This document shows positions 16,273 to 24,815 of a DNA stretch of 64,000 bases, piece by piece. The translations under genes and the position numbers were made by a program. Location of the stretch: positions 4,216,001 to 4,280,000 of the forward strand of contig NZ_CP043342.1 of the NCBI RefSeq assembly GCF_003594935.2, in the 5' to 3' direction. This DNA comes from Enterobacter huaxiensis. Lineage in GTDB: Bacteria > Pseudomonadota > Gammaproteobacteria > Enterobacterales > Enterobacteriaceae. Position 1 is the stretch's first letter, and the number at the start of each line of letters is the position of its first letter. Under the pieces are notes generated by a model. It did no database searches. It was not told where the DNA came from and saw only the letters and a program-made list of their open reading frames with translations.

Positions 16273-16554
16273 TTACGCGTTTAGCTTCTGAATAATAAAG
16301 GTGGCGAGGCTGTTGATGCTTCTCATATAAGAAGGGTCATCACTTTCACCGACCTTAATGCCGAACACTTTATCCAACATCACCACAATTTCCGTCGCAT
16401 CGACGGAATCAAGTTTTAATCCGTTGCCAAACAGCGCAGTGTCATCGTCAATCTGCGACTCTTCGCGCTGAATATTCAAACGCTGAATAATTTCCTGTTT
16501 GATTTTACGCAGCACATCCTTGCGTTGCTGAATTGCGTCGTTCATCGTTGACAT
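16273..16554 (-). CDS. Acyl carrier protein
   Basis: A small acidic four-helix protein with the phosphopantetheine site LKLDSVDATE (Ser50 counting from my chosen start). ACP shuttles growing acyl chains as thioesters. A GTG at 16569 would extend it by five residues and overlap the previous stop, but ATG at 16554 (MSTMNDAIQQ) has GAGAG 6-8 bases upstream and is preferred, giving 93 residues. The presence of a private ACP together with a private AcpS indicates a self-contained pathway separate from housekeeping fatty acid synthesis. Confidence 0.93.
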   Translation of the reverse strand: MSTMNDAIQQRKDVLRKIKQEIIQRLNIQREESQIDDDTALFGNGLKLDSVDATEIVVMLDKVFGIKVGESDDPSYMRSINSLATFIIQKLNA

Positions 16555-16565
16555 GGTTTTTTCTC

Positions 16566-17123
16566 TCACAGAGGTTGTTTAGTTTCGCGATAATTAATAA
16601 TGGTGCCGTGGCTTATCAGCCTCTTGCCTACGTATGCCGACACGGAGTAGTGTTTAAAGCCGTTGGCATCAGAAAAGGCTAACTTGCTCGTGACCTCAAT
16701 CGAGTCACCGGGGTAAGCGATATCCTTAAATTTCAGGTTTTGTGCGGCCAGCACGCCGCGCACCTGGGCACGCCGCTCGCGGATAATCGCCAGCATCTCG
16801 TCAGTCGTAATATGGGCATGAATGTCGCGCAGGGACTTCAGCGTCTCATGACACCGGGCCTCATAAATGTCGCAAATATCGGTTAAAAATGAGAGATACT
16901 CGCTGGCCTGACCAAATATTTCAGCAATGATCACCCCCGGCATAATGGGGTCGTCAGGAAAATGCCCCAGCAGATAAGGCTCGTTATAGGCGACATGTTT
17001 CGTCACTTTCACAAAGCCATTCTCACCGTATTTAAAATCGTCGATACGATCGACCATCAGCAGCGGCTGGCGCCAGCCGCCCATTTCCAGAAAGATCTTT
17101 GCGGGAATAACGTATCTGGACAT
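16566..17123 (-). CDS. FabZ-like 3-hydroxyacyl-ACP dehydratase
   Basis: The 185-residue hotdog-fold protein has the FabZ signature GHFPDDPIMPGVIIAE, in which His54 and Glu68 are the expected catalytic pair. QPLLMVDRIDDF near residue 19 is also typical. It would remove water from 3-hydroxyacyl-ACP to give an enoyl chain. It is about 35 residues longer than E. coli FabZ (151), the extra length lying mostly in a helical insert (about 75-115). No enoyl reductase gene is present in the cluster, so the product may stay unsaturated, as in aryl polyenes, unless the housekeeping FabI reduces it. Confidence 0.88.
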   Translation of the reverse strand: MSRYVIPAKIFLEMGGWRQPLLMVDRIDDFKYGENGFVKVTKHVAYNEPYLLGHFPDDPIMPGVIIAEIFGQASEYLSFLTDICDIYEARCHETLKSLRDIHAHITTDEMLAIIRERRAQVRGVLAAQNLKFKDIAYPGDSIEVTSKLAFSDANGFKHYSVSAYVGKRLISHGTIINYRETKQPL

Positions 17124-17126
17124 AGA

Positions 17127-17882
17127 TCACCGCATTACCAGGCCACCATCGATAACGATGGTTTGGCCGACGATGTAGCTGGAAGCGGAAGAGCTTAGGT
17201 AAACGATCGTGTTCGCCACTTCCTCGCATTTTCCCAAACGACGCAGCGGAATGGTGCTGACCACCCCACGCACCACCGTACGGGAGACCTTTTTCACCAT
17301 TTTTGACTCAATCATTCCCGGCGCGACGGCATTGACGCGAACTCCATAGCCTGCAAGCTCTGCGGCCAGGGTGCGGGTAAAGCCGAGGAGCGCGCCCTTG
17401 GAAGCACTGTAGTTCACCTGTCCTACACTCGGGATCAGGGCGGCAATAGAGGCAACATTAACTATCGTCGGGCTTTCCGCAGAGCGCAGCAGCATCAGCG
17501 ACTCTTTGATCAGGCGGAATGTGCTGAACATATTAACGTCCATGACCTGGCTAAAATCCGCGAAGCTCATCGACGCAAACAGGCTGTCTTTTACGACCCC
17601 GGCGTTATTCACCAGAACGTCGAGTTTTCCTGCCTTTTCCGCGAGATGGGCGCAGAGCGCAGCCACGTCCTGCGGCTCGGCAAGATCGCACTGAATGAGC
17701 GAAAGTTTTGCCCCGGCCGGATGGTGCTCTTTTAACTCCGCTAGCGGCGCAGCATTGGATTTATACAGGGCAAAAACGTCACAATCCTGATCCAGAAACG
17801 TTGCGCAGATCGCCAGGCCAATATCCCCGCTGGCGCCGGTGACAAGTACCGTTTTTTGCTTAAGGTCGTTATATTGATACAT
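17127..17882 (-). CDS. FabG-like 3-oxoacyl-ACP reductase (SDR)
   Basis: A short-chain dehydrogenase/reductase with the cofactor motif TGASGDIG, NNAGV, a catalytic Ser in NVASIAALIPS and the YxxxK pair in VNYSASKGA. It ends with the typical IVIDGGLVMR. It would reduce 3-ketoacyl-ACP with NADPH. The open frame extends upstream to 18026, but that would overlap the acpS gene by 124 bp. ATG at 17882 (MYQYNDLKQKTVLVTG) gives 251 residues, the normal FabG size, and is preferred. It starts about 20 bp after the acpS stop. Confidence 0.9.
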   Translation of the reverse strand: MYQYNDLKQKTVLVTGASGDIGLAICATFLDQDCDVFALYKSNAAPLAELKEHHPAGAKLSLIQCDLAEPQDVAALCAHLAEKAGKLDVLVNNAGVVKDSLFASMSFADFSQVMDVNMFSTFRLIKESLMLLRSAESPTIVNVASIAALIPSVGQVNYSASKGALLGFTRTLAAELAGYGVRVNAVAPGMIESKMVKKVSRTVVRGVVSTIPLRRLGKCEEVANTIVYLSSSASSYIVGQTIVIDGGLVMR

Positions 17883-17902
17883 AGCATTCACAAATAATTT
17901 GA

Positions 17903-18283
17903 TTAATAAAGTATGACAATCGCTATCGCATGGGTCTGGCAATGTGAAATAGTCAGTGAGGTGTTTACGCATCCTTTTTCTGCCAGCAGCTTTTTTATCC
18001 GCTCGCTGAAAATAAAATGGGGACAACCGTAATCGTCGTGCGTCACTTCAATATCATGAAACGTGATTCCGTTCCGGTAACCGCAGCCAAGCGCCTTTAC
18101 CGCCGCCTCTTTTGCCGCCCAGAAACCGGCCGCGCGTTCGACGTTAAGATCGTCAAGGTTAATCTTTATCAATTCCTCCCCGGTATACACCCGAGACAGG
18201 AAATCTATTTTCCCGTTGTCTATCGCACGATTAATTCGCGTCACCTCAACAATATCCGTACCGATGCGCATAATGGCTTTCAT
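17903..18283 (-). CDS. acpS: AcpS-type 4'-phosphopantetheinyl transferase
   Basis: The 126-residue protein has both AcpS metal-site motifs: RIGTDIVEVTRI (Asp10) and FWAAKEAAVKALG (Glu59). It transfers phosphopantetheine from CoA to the serine of apo-ACP. The housekeeping acpS lies next to pdxJ in enterobacteria; this second copy, four genes from an ACP, most likely activates the cluster's own carrier. It begins 5 bp downstream of the tpsB stop. ATG at 18271 (MRIGTD) is an alternative start. Confidence 0.92.
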   Translation of the reverse strand: MKAIMRIGTDIVEVTRINRAIDNGKIDFLSRVYTGEELIKINLDDLNVERAAGFWAAKEAAVKALGCGYRNGITFHDIEVTHDDYGCPHFIFSERIKKLLAEKGCVNTSLTISHCQTHAIAIVILY

Positions 18284-18288
18284 CCTTG

Positions 18289-19911
18289 CTAGAGCTGATA
18301 TGAAATGGAGAAGTTAACGTTAAGCTTATCGACGTCCATGCTGCCCGGGTATTTTACGGGTGCTGACAGGGAAGTATCCCAGGTCAGGCTTTTTAGATTG
18401 CCTTGCATACCCACGGCGGAGCCTGCGAGAAATTCATCGCCATATACGCTGTCCTTTTTTATCTGCCCAATATCGAACCCGACATAGTAACTGGCATTAA
18501 TAAAGCCCACCGGATGATAGAGCGTATTTTGCAGGTAATAGCCGCTGTTACCGTTCAGGCCCACGCTATTTTCAAACCCACGCACGTTCCAGCGTTCTCC
18601 CAGGGTCATCTGATCCTGTAAGGTGAGATCTCGCGGCGCGTACTGAGCATAAAACGTGGCGCTATAAATGCTGTTTCCGAGCTGGCGCGAATAGCTGCTC
18701 TCCAGATTGAAAAGCTGGCTGACCGGGCTGACGTCGCCATACACCATATCCGGCGTCTTATCAGCGCCAAACCAGGTAATAAAACGCTGCCACGACAGCG
18801 TCGAGTCCCAGTAGGCATTATTCAGCTGCTGTTTATAGTTAACCCCCAGCCTGACGTTATCCATATTGCGTTTTTGCAATACCAGTTCCTGACCGTCAAT
18901 TTTATACCCGGACTTGCGGCGAATAAGCTCCGCATTCCCGGTCACCTTGCGGGTTTTATCCCGGTATACCGTACGCGATGCTTTTGCGCTCCAGTAATCA
19001 CTCTTACCCACATACTCCACTGAGGAATAGTTCAGCGGAATGGTCTGGCGCGACGTGCTGCTGCTGTAAAAAACCGAATAGTTCCAGTACCCCACGGGAA
19101 AAGCGTAGTAACCACTTACACTCTCATATTGGCCTGTAGTACTGCGCGTCCCGGCCAGATAAAACAGGTCGCTCAACCGGGCTGTGTTGTATAAATAGCC
19201 CACCGCCGAGGTCAAATACCGCCCTGTCTGTTTGTCCCCCCAGTTGCTGTAGCTCGCTCTCAGGTTCCAGTTTTTTGTGCGCTCGGTTGTGATGTGCACG
19301 ATGCTGTAGCCATGCCGGGTACCGGGTTCGATATTGATTTTCACATTGGCATTTGGTACCTGCTGGAGGTTCTCCAGCCCCTGCTCAATATCACGAATAT
19401 TGAGGATATCTTCTTTCTTAAACGGCAATATCCACGGGTTAACATCATCGCCATCAACATGGATCTTTTCGATTTTTCCGGCCTCAACGTTAAGCGTCAG
19501 GATACCGGAAGCAATATTTTGTGAAGGCAGCGTAATGCGGGTGGTGATATAGCCCGCGTTGATATAATAATCCTGCAGCGCGTTTGCTATCTTCACTACG
19601 CCAACGCTCCCGACGCAGCGACCAAGGATCTCTTTTTTAATCGCCCGGTCGGTTTTATGCTTCAGAAAATCGTTTTCAAGCTTCAGCGTATTAATCGTAA
19701 AACAGTTTTCTTCTTCCGGCAGATTGTCCAGCCGGAACACTTTGCGATCGGTACTGGAATACACATCCTGGCGCTGCACTTTCTGTTCTTTGAATGCGCT
19801 TAAATCGGCATTATGCTGCTGCTTAATAAGATGATTAATATCATCCTCAGCATTGGCACAGGCAGCGACCAACAGTAGCGACAGCCACAAGATTTTAAAT
19901 CGTAATTCCAT
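18289..19911 (-). CDS. Two-partner secretion outer-membrane transporter (TpsB, FhaC/ShlB family)
   Basis: The 540-residue protein has a signal peptide (about 1-21, ACANAE), a helical plug-like start rich in Gln and Lys, two POTRA domains (FTINTLKLENDFL near 73; LTLNVEAGKIEKIHVDGDD near 138-156) and a 16-strand barrel typical of Omp85-related TpsB proteins. The conserved barrel motif near the C-terminus (ERWNVRGFENS) corresponds to the VRG(Y/F) tip of the loop that plugs the channel. It secretes the filamentous partner encoded just upstream. An 88-bp gap with a hairpin separates the two. Confidence 0.93.
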   Translation of the reverse strand: MELRFKILWLSLLLVAACANAEDDINHLIKQQHNADLSAFKEQKVQRQDVYSSTDRKVFRLDNLPEEENCFTINTLKLENDFLKHKTDRAIKKEILGRCVGSVGVVKIANALQDYYINAGYITTRITLPSQNIASGILTLNVEAGKIEKIHVDGDDVNPWILPFKKEDILNIRDIEQGLENLQQVPNANVKINIEPGTRHGYSIVHITTERTKNWNLRASYSNWGDKQTGRYLTSAVGYLYNTARLSDLFYLAGTRSTTGQYESVSGYYAFPVGYWNYSVFYSSSTSRQTIPLNYSSVEYVGKSDYWSAKASRTVYRDKTRKVTGNAELIRRKSGYKIDGQELVLQKRNMDNVRLGVNYKQQLNNAYWDSTLSWQRFITWFGADKTPDMVYGDVSPVSQLFNLESSYSRQLGNSIYSATFYAQYAPRDLTLQDQMTLGERWNVRGFENSVGLNGNSGYYLQNTLYHPVGFINASYYVGFDIGQIKKDSVYGDEFLAGSAVGMQGNLKSLTWDTSLSAPVKYPGSMDVDKLNVNFSISYQL

Positions 19912-19920
19912 TTACTGTCT

Positions 19921-19982
19921 CAAAAAGAAAGGCAGCAGGGTCTCATTCTGACCTGGTGTTAACAGAAGATAGCTGCTGCCTT
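19921..19982 (-). terminator. Intrinsic terminator-like hairpin between tpsA and tpsB
   Basis: Perfect 10-base arms AAGGCAGCAG (19929-19938) and CTGCTGCCTT (19973-19982) with a 34-base loop. On the minus strand the second-transcribed arm leads directly into TTTCTTTTTG, a U-rich tract. This is a plausible partial terminator that would make much more tpsA than tpsB and pathway mRNA, as expected when an abundant exoprotein shares an operon with its pore and modifying enzymes. Confidence 0.6.
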
Positions 19983-19999
19983 ATGTTACGGCTTAAACA

Positions 20000-22900
20000 T
20001 TAAATACCCACGATAGTCCCGGTATTGGTGACTTTATTGGCGTTCAATTCCAGACCTGCTAACCCACCTAATACAGCGTCTTTACCGCTGTTGGTCACAT
20101 TATTCGCCGTGACGTTCGCAACGCCGTAGCTGAGCATGTTCAGGTAGTTATAGATATTGCCGGAGGTTTTTGCCGTCAGGGTGTAATCACCGACAATATT
20201 GCCGCGGTTGTTAATGTCATTGACCGCATTAATGGCGATATTCTGCGCGAGAATATTGCTTTTAGCGTTGTTGGTAACGTGTCTCTGCGTATCAATATTC
20301 ACGCTCGTTCCCGCGACGATGTCCTGGAAGTTTTCAACCCCGTTCTGGGCATTAATCGCCAGCGCATTATCTGCGGAGATCGTGTTACGGTTGTACAGCA
20401 CACCTTTCAGGACGTTAACGTTCAGCGTGTCTTTGCTGCTGATCCAGCCATAGTTGGTGAAGCTGTTATCAACGTTCAGCGTTAATTTCTTATCTGACGC
20501 AATCACGCCCGTTGCCGTGTTGTTTGCCATGCTGCCATTGCTGGCGTTGTAGAGCGTGCTGGTCGTAACGTCCAGGTTACCTGCGCTCCAGGTCGTTGCA
20601 TAGTTGTTGTAAAACACACCGGCAGCCTTAACGATCGCGTCCGCACCGCTGACTAACATCCCCCAGGTATTATCCAGCGTGGATTTTGCGATCAGGCTAA
20701 GCGGCCCTTTTTCGGCAATGATGCTGCTGTAGTTGTTGTACACATTCTGCGCGGAGAGCGAAACGCCTTCCGTGCCAACCATGCCGCCAGCGTCACCCGT
20801 GATGCCAAAGTAGCTGCCTAACTGAGAGACAAAATTGTTGCCATAGCGGTTTTCAATATTGCCCGCCGAGGTAACAGACAGCTTCTGGCTCGCAGCCATC
20901 ATCGCGGTGTTGTTATACACCGTGGATTTTGCGTCAACGGTAACATTCTTACCGGCGATTAAGCCGTAATTGTTATCGATGGCGTTCCCCTTCAGCGTAA
21001 CGTCGCCTTTTTCGGAGAGGACCGATCCTCTGTAGCTGTCAAAATTGCCCGTCAACGTCAGGTCAATGTCGTTCACGCCCGCAATCTGACCATAGTCGTT
21101 ATTCAGTGCGCCGCCCGCAATGTTGACCGCGCCCGCAGAGAGGATCGTGCCGCTGTAGTTATCAATATTGCCTTTTGCCGACACAATACTGATATCGCCG
21201 TTTCCAGCAGTGATGCTTCCGCGGTTATTACCCACGTTCGCGGCCGTCGCCAGCGTCATACTGCCGTTCGCCTTGAGGGTCGCATTATTGTTGTTAATGC
21301 TGTTGGCGCTGATAGAGACATCACCTTCGCCTCTCATGGTGAGGTTATTATTCAGGTTGCCGTTCGTTTTCACGGTCAGGTCTGAATCACCCACAATATT
21401 CCCACGGTTATTAATATCGTTAACCGCGGTGATGGTGACGTTATCCCCCACCATGTTGCTGTTATTGTTGTTGGTGACGTGGCGCTGGGTGGTGATCGTC
21501 AGATCGCCGCCGGCCGCTGAGATATTTTTGAAGTTCTCCACGCCGTTCAGCGCGGAAAGGGTCAGCGATTTCTCGGCCGCGAGCGTGTTACGGTTATAGA
21601 AAACGCCTTTGAGCACGTTGACGATCGCATCGCCCTTGCTGCTGATCCAGCCGTAGTTATTGACGTTGTTATTCACATTCAGAACAAGATCGTTATCTGA
21701 AGCAATAATCCCCGTCGCGTTGTTATCAATTAACGTACCGTTGCTGTAGTTCTCCAGCGAAACGGTATCGATATTCAGATTGCCCGCGGCGTAGGTCGTC
21801 GCGTAGTTGTTATAGAACACCCCACCGGCTTTGAGGGTGGCATCCGTCCCGCTCATCAGTAACGCACGGGTGTTATCAATATTCCCTTTTGCCTGCACGG
21901 CCAGCGGGCCATTCTCAGCGACGATGCGGCTGGTATTGTTGTAAATATTGTTTCCGGTAAGCGAAATACCCTCTTTACCGATCATGCCGCCTTTTTGCTG
22001 AGGCATCCCGAAATAGAGACCAAATGCGCTACCGAAATTATCACCGTTACGGTTATCGATAGTGTTATTGGCCTTCACGGTGAGAGCTTTACTTGCAACG
22101 ATCATCGCGGTGTTGTTATTCACGTCGCCATTGGCTTCGATGCCAATATTTTGCCCCATCATAAAGCCACCGTAGTTATTTACGGTATTGGCACCCAGCG
22201 CGATATCCCCCTCTTCAGAGCTGATAACGCCGATGTAGTTGGTGATGTTGCCCGTGGTCGATACGCTGACGCCGCCTTTACCCGAGAGGCCGCCGTTGTC
22301 GTTCCGCAGGGAGCTGCCTTTCGCGATCACTTTGGCAGACGAGTTCAACTTGCCCGCGTAGTTATCAATGGCGCCGTTGCTTTCCAGGGAGATATCGCCA
22401 TTCGACGCCATCTGCCCGCCATTGTTATTGATGCTGTTCGCCGCAATCTGCACGCCCTTCTCGGCAATAATCCCTAAGGAGTCATTGCTGGAGGTATCAG
22501 CCGTTTTGGTCGAACCATTGCTCACCGCGCCTTTAGCGGAGATTTTGGTAGTACCGCCAGCAGAACGGAGCAAACCGCGGGTGTTATCGACGTTGCCGGC
22601 ACTGATTACGTCAACGTTGCCGAGAGAATCGACCAGCCCGCTGTTGTTGTTAAGGGCAGTGGATTCCAGACCAACATACCCGCCCTTAATCTGACCGTTG
22701 CTGTTGTTCAGGGTGCCGGTTTTCAGCGCCACGATACCCGCTTCGATACCCACAGTGTTGCCTTTGCCTGAGTTGGTCAGGGTAGCGTTATTGGTATCAA
22801 CCGCCAGCGTCCCCGCCGAGGCCATTTTGCCGTTGGTGTTATCGATAGCACCGCTGTTGATATACAGATCGCCGGAGGTGGAGATATTGCCCGCGCGGGT

Positions 22901-23878
22901 ATTCACCAGGCTGTTTTTATTGGTATCCAGCGCGATAGATCCCGTGGCAGCGATGGCGCCCGTGGTGTTATTGAGCGCACCGTTGGTCTTGATATTAATC
23001 TGACCGGAGGTTTCAATTCGTGCATTGCTGTTCAGCAGCTGACCCTTCGAGTCGATGTTGACGCCGCCATCACCCGCCGAAAGCAGGCCCAGGTTGCGCA
23101 CGCCCACGCCGTTTTCCGTGCTAACCAGGTTGATTTTTTTGGCGTACATGCCGCCAAGGGCAGCCACGTCAATGCTGTTGGTGTTACGTGAACCGGTTGC
23201 AGTCACGGTGCCGGTCGCCTGGCCCGCCGAGTTAACATAGTTATTTCCTGCCACCACGTTCAGTTCACCGGCGGAGACCTTGTCGGTGACAACGACGTTA
23301 CGGGCCAGAATGTCCGTCGGACTGGTCGTACTCATTTGTCCAAGGGTGATGGTGCCGCCGTTAACGGAATAACCCGCCACCTGGCCGTCCTTAACATCAG
23401 GCGTGCCGGTCGTCAGCGTCAGCTTGCCGGTATTGATCGTCCCGCCGCCGCTCACGGTGATGCCGTTAGGGTTGGCAATAATTAAGTCTGCTTTATCGCC
23501 TGCAATTTCCATCATGCCGTTGATGGCCGAGGCATTTTTAGACGTCACTTCATTAAGAATGACTTTCGCCGACCCAGAGGTCAGGTTGCTGTTACCCTGA
23601 ACGTTACCGCCGAGGGTGGTGTTAGCGCCGGTAGCGCTGTTATTGAAAATCACACCATTCTTGCCAACGTTTAGCTTATCGTAAACGTTATGAGAAAGGC
23701 CTTTGTCGTTGGCGGTATTGATATTAATGACAGGTACGTTGTTCGCTGACCCGACAACACCATTTTTAATACTGATGTCTGCGGCCTGCGCGACGATTGG
23801 CAGCGCCAACAGTACCGCAGCTGCAACCGGGTGCCACTTCATGTCGAAGCGCGGGGTGCTATTTTTTTTACTATTCAT
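20000..23878 (-). CDS. Two-partner secretion exoprotein (TpsA, filamentous haemagglutinin-like)
   Basis: The 1292-residue protein has an N-terminal signal (MNSKKNSTPRFDMKWHPVAA..., cleavage after VAQA, about residue 32) and then the TPS secretion domain with the diagnostic IIANPNGITVSGGG near residue 135. The remainder is Asn/Gly-rich short repeats of the type 'N-I-x-N-x-x-G-x-I-x-A' expected of a right-handed beta helix. There is no C-terminal toxin domain, no VENN marker and no RGD, so this is not a CdiA. It most likely forms a surface or released fibre for adhesion or biofilm. A clear internal duplication of about 400 residues fills the C-terminal two thirds. Few Cys and a very high Asn content are seen. 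Start ATG follows a short leader with a TATAAT about 26 bp upstream. Confidence 0.92.
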   Translation of the reverse strand: MNSKKNSTPRFDMKWHPVAAAVLLALPIVAQAADISIKNGVVGSANNVPVININTANDKGLSHNVYDKLNVGKNGVIFNNSATGANTTLGGNVQGNSNLTSGSAKVILNEVTSKNASAINGMMEIAGDKADLIIANPNGITVSGGGTINTGKLTLTTGTPDVKDGQVAGYSVNGGTITLGQMSTTSPTDILARNVVVTDKVSAGELNVVAGNNYVNSAGQATGTVTATGSRNTNSIDVAALGGMYAKKINLVSTENGVGVRNLGLLSAGDGGVNIDSKGQLLNSNARIETSGQINIKTNGALNNTTGAIAATGSIALDTNKNSLVNTRAGNISTSGDLYINSGAIDNTNGKMASAGTLAVDTNNATLTNSGKGNTVGIEAGIVALKTGTLNNSNGQIKGGYVGLESTALNNNSGLVDSLGNVDVISAGNVDNTRGLLRSAGGTTKISAKGAVSNGSTKTADTSSNDSLGIIAEKGVQIAANSINNNGGQMASNGDISLESNGAIDNYAGKLNSSAKVIAKGSSLRNDNGGLSGKGGVSVSTTGNITNYIGVISSEEGDIALGANTVNNYGGFMMGQNIGIEANGDVNNNTAMIVASKALTVKANNTIDNRNGDNFGSAFGLYFGMPQQKGGMIGKEGISLTGNNIYNNTSRIVAENGPLAVQAKGNIDNTRALLMSGTDATLKAGGVFYNNYATTYAAGNLNIDTVSLENYSNGTLIDNNATGIIASDNDLVLNVNNNVNNYGWISSKGDAIVNVLKGVFYNRNTLAAEKSLTLSALNGVENFKNISAAGGDLTITTQRHVTNNNNSNMVGDNVTITAVNDINNRGNIVGDSDLTVKTNGNLNNNLTMRGEGDVSISANSINNNNATLKANGSMTLATAANVGNNRGSITAGNGDISIVSAKGNIDNYSGTILSAGAVNIAGGALNNDYGQIAGVNDIDLTLTGNFDSYRGSVLSEKGDVTLKGNAIDNNYGLIAGKNVTVDAKSTVYNNTAMMAASQKLSVTSAGNIENRYGNNFVSQLGSYFGITGDAGGMVGTEGVSLSAQNVYNNYSSIIAEKGPLSLIAKSTLDNTWGMLVSGADAIVKAAGVFYNNYATTWSAGNLDVTTSTLYNASNGSMANNTATGVIASDKKLTLNVDNSFTNYGWISSKDTLNVNVLKGVLYNRNTISADNALAINAQNGVENFQDIVAGTSVNIDTQRHVTNNAKSNILAQNIAINAVNDINNRGNIVGDYTLTAKTSGNIYNYLNMLSYGVANVTANNVTNSGKDAVLGGLAGLELNANKVTNTGTIVGI
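20009..22399 (-). repeat. Tandem ~400-residue duplication within tpsA
   Basis: Two consecutive blocks of the protein align end to end with a constant offset of 1200-1203 bp. DIS(L/I) at 22391-22399 matches 21191-21199, and GGM(I/V)G at 21984-21991 matches 20781-20788. Shared strings include GVFYNNYATT, NYGWISSK, NVLKGV, TQRHVTNN and NDINNRGNIVGD. The copies differ at many residues, so the duplication is not recent, but it could still change size by recombination. Confidence 0.85.
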
Positions 23879-24815
23879 AATAAGCTACTCTTATAACGGA
23901 ATAATTATATCCATGTTTGAATGTGACATCTCTACGCTAAATCACTCATTCATTTCCCTTGACGAATAAACCTCCTTTTCTCCCTTTGTGTATAATTCAG
24001 AATTGTAGAGTTAGTATTGAACATAGTTTTGAACCTGCTGGCTCAGTGTTGTCTTCACCTTGCCTGACGCCATTAGCCTATCGTCAGAGAAGATGAATGC
24101 GTTCCCCTGAATCGGAAAACATCACCAGCCAGGATTATCCGTCATAAGTATTAAGCGCACGCGTCGATACAAGCATATAACGCCCAGCCGGTCGTCATAT
24201 TCTTAAATACAGCCATATGTCGCTTAATGCTATAAAATAGCAGCGTGAATATACCCCGCCCGGCTTAACCTGCCGCGGCATTGACACTTCTTTCGCGGGC
24301 GGCCGCACCCGTCACATTCTGCATGCAGATTTATGACCTGCGTAAATACTATTATTACAAATTGCAACAACCATTTTGAAGATCATTCTAGCGCCTTTTC
24401 CTGAATTGGCAACATTCATACATTGATATTTTCAGCAAAAAACAATCAGCCACAACAAATAACACAGGACATTTCTTATATTTTTATAAGGTATAAACTT
24501 AATTCAAGCGCAGTGCCTTAATAAAATGATTTAACCACCCCATAAAGCAGCAGGAATATACTGAGAAAAAAACCGTTAAAAACGACATGTTCGCGTATAT
24601 TTTACATTGCGTATAGCGCCCGAGAATAATCTTATTGAGAATTTGCCGATGGCCATCGTTCACGCGGATTGACTGCCGTGAAGCCGGACTGAATGGCGGA
24701 GTAAGAAAAATCGCTTGTTCTATGAGGCTCAGGTATGGATGGCGAATACGGACATGCGCACGCATGCCCGTACAGAAAACTCAGTAACACGATCGGTGAA
24801 GCGGCACGCCTGAAG
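23879..24815. promoter_or_regulatory. 937-bp AT-rich non-coding region upstream of tpsA
   Basis: No convincing gene is present. A minus-strand TATAAT lies at 23904-23909, 25 bp ahead of the tpsA start; I see no good -35 hexamer at the right distance, so activator dependence is possible. An 88-codon minus-strand frame at 24499-24765 has no strong start signal and an unusual composition; I do not call it. The region is long for a simple promoter and probably carries the control of the whole downstream operon, and could also hide an untranslated RNA. Confidence 0.45.
24747..24772 (-). terminator. GC-rich hairpin downstream of symE-like gene
   Basis: Near-perfect inverted repeat (11 of 12 pairs, arms TACGGaCATGCG and CGCATGcCCGTA, two-base loop) located 44 bp beyond the SymE-like stop codon. 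It lacks a long U-tract on the minus strand, so a terminator role is likely but unproven. Confidence 0.35.

Noticed and set aside
20000..23878. CdiA/CdiB contact-dependent inhibition system
   Set aside because: TpsA is only 1292 residues, has no VENN or CT toxin region, and no small immunity gene follows it.
23925..23945. Possible ops/RfaH element upstream of tpsA
   Set aside because: The minus-strand AGCGTAGAGATG resembles only part of the GGCGGTAGnnTG consensus and lacks the leading GGCG, so RfaH control is not supported.
24499..24765. 88-codon minus-strand frame between tpsA and symE
   Set aside because: No good ribosome binding site, it overlaps the hairpin after symE, and the composition is not clearly protein-like. 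Left as non-coding.
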